DNA from: Thermoleophilaceae bacterium | GTDB lineage: Bacteria > Actinomycetota > Thermoleophilia > Solirubrobacterales > Thermoleophilaceae | Assembly (NCBI GenBank): GCA_013812005.1 | Contig: JACCUE010000349.1 | Coordinates: 1-8,037, forward strand | Length of the DNA stretch: 8,037 nt | Direction of reading: 5' to 3' | In this document: positions 7,225-8,037 of the stretch, one piece after another | Layout: each line of letters starts with the position of its first letter | Position numbering within the stretch: position 1 is the first letter of the stretch | Program-made: the position numbers and the translations under genes | Notes under the pieces: generated by a model | Database searches by the model: none | What the model was told of the DNA's origin: nothing | Seen by the model: the letters and a program-made list of their open reading frames with translations, nothing else

Positions 7225-8037
7225 GCCCGGCACGCCGGAGGTCACCGCGCCCGGCGAGGTGCAGGTGCGCCGGGCGCTGCTCACCGTGTCGGACAAGCGC
7301 GGGCTGGTCGACTTCGCGCGCGGGCTCGCCGAGCTCGGCGTGGAGATCGTCTCCACAGGGGGCACCGCGCGGGAGCTGGCCGGAGCAGGCATCGCGACGC
7401 GCTCGGTCGAGGACTACACCGGCTTCCCGGAGATACTCGACGGGCGGGTCAAGACGCTCAACCCCCGCATCTACGCGGGACTGCTCGCGGTCCGTTCGGA
7501 TGAGGCGCATGTCGACACCCTGCGCGACCAGGCGATCGAGCCGATCGACCTGGTGTGCGTCAACCTCTACCCGTTCGAGCAGGTCGCGGGCCGCCGCGGC
7601 GTGAGCCGCGAGGAAGTGATCGAGAACATCGACATCGGGGGGCCCACGCTGATCCGGGCGGCAGCCAAGAATCACCCCTTTGCCGCGGTGGTGGTCACGC
7701 CGGAGAGCTATGACGCCGTGCTCGAGGAGCTGAGCGCCGCCGACGGCCGGATAGAAGCGCGCACGCGGGAGGCCCTCGCCACGGAGGCCTTCTCCTACAC
7801 CGCCCGGTACGACGCCGCGATCTCAAGCTGGTTCGCCGAGAGCGAGGAGGACTTCCCCGGCCAGCAGACCCGCTCGTTCACCAAGGTGCTCGACCTTCCC
7901 TACGGGGAGAACCCGCATCAGCGTGCGGCCTACTACGCGCACGCGGGGGCGCGTACACACCTGCTCTCGATGGTGTCCAAGCTTCACGGCAAGGAGCTGT
8001 CGTTCAACAACCTGCTCGACCTCGACGCGGCCCGCAA
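7208..8037 (+). CDS. purH: Bifunctional AICAR formyltransferase / IMP cyclohydrolase PurH, 3' truncated
   Basis: Catalyses the last two steps to IMP: formylation of AICAR, then ring closure. 276 codons are visible before the window ends, a little over half of the usual 510-530. The IMP cyclohydrolase domain is complete: RRALLTVSDKRGLVDFA (21-37), STGGTA (49-54), GRVKTLNP (79-86), VNLYPFEQ (118-125), ENIDIGGP (139-146), RAAAKNH (150-156). Residues equivalent to K66, Y104, D125 and K137 of animal ATIC are present as K82, Y121, D142 and K154. The AICAR transformylase domain starts with YGENPHQRAAYY and GKELSFNNLLDLDAAR. N85 replaces the usual His in KTLHP. GTG 7208 is the first start after an in-frame stop at 7151-7153; codons 1-17 keep strong third-position G/C. 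GTG 7265, behind GAGGTG (7256-7261), gives the classical MRRALL N-terminus and is a fair alternative, as is GTG 7259. Confidence 0.95.
   Translation, partial: MAETAEPGTPEVTAPGEVQVRRALLTVSDKRGLVDFARGLAELGVEIVSTGGTARELAGAGIATRSVEDYTGFPEILDGRVKTLNPRIYAGLLAVRSDEAHVDTLRDQAIEPIDLVCVNLYPFEQVAGRRGVSREEVIENIDIGGPTLIRAAAKNHPFAAVVVTPESYDAVLEELSAADGRIEARTREALATEAFSYTARYDAAISSWFAESEEDFPGQQTRSFTKVLDLPYGENPHQRAAYYAHAGARTHLLSMVSKLHGKELSFNNLLDLDAAR

Overview
This is a high-GC bacterial window, roughly 70% GC by eye, with strong G/C preference at third codon positions and frequent GTG starts. Two GTG starts sit 9 nt behind a TANNNT hexamer, as expected for leaderless mRNAs. Together these suggest an actinobacterium, possibly a deep-branching one such as Thermoleophilia. 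The class is inference from style only; there is no rRNA or other marker here.

All genes lie on the + strand. The backbone is de novo purine synthesis: purL (5' end missing, 1-1914), purF (2816-4297), purN (6604-7224) and purH (3' end missing, 7208-8037). These cover the amidotransferase that commits PRPP, both formyl-transfer-related steps (GAR transformylase and AICAR transformylase/IMP cyclohydrolase), and FGAM synthase. PurL is the small type that works with separate PurS and PurQ; neither is in the window, nor is purM.

Three non-purine insertions interrupt the cluster. (1) Between purL and purF is a two-gene toxin-antitoxin cassette: a ribbon-helix-helix antitoxin (2058-2321) and a PIN-domain VapC-like ribonuclease (2318-2734) overlapping by 4 nt. 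It has its own promoter, a near-perfect 22-bp palindrome covering the -10 element, and a GC-rich hairpin downstream. (2) After purF is an unrecognised four-helix membrane protein (4320-4730). (3) Next comes recQ (4787-6574), a RecQ helicase with an extra block of about 90 residues between helicase core and zinc module, and no HRDC domain.

The purine genes are ordinary and probably functional. The parts worth a second look are the toxin-antitoxin cassette with its operator, the orphan ribosome-binding site at the end of purL, the membrane protein and the RecQ architecture. No RNA genes, insertion sequences, CRISPR arrays or prophage genes were seen, and there is no gene-free stretch over 300 bases.
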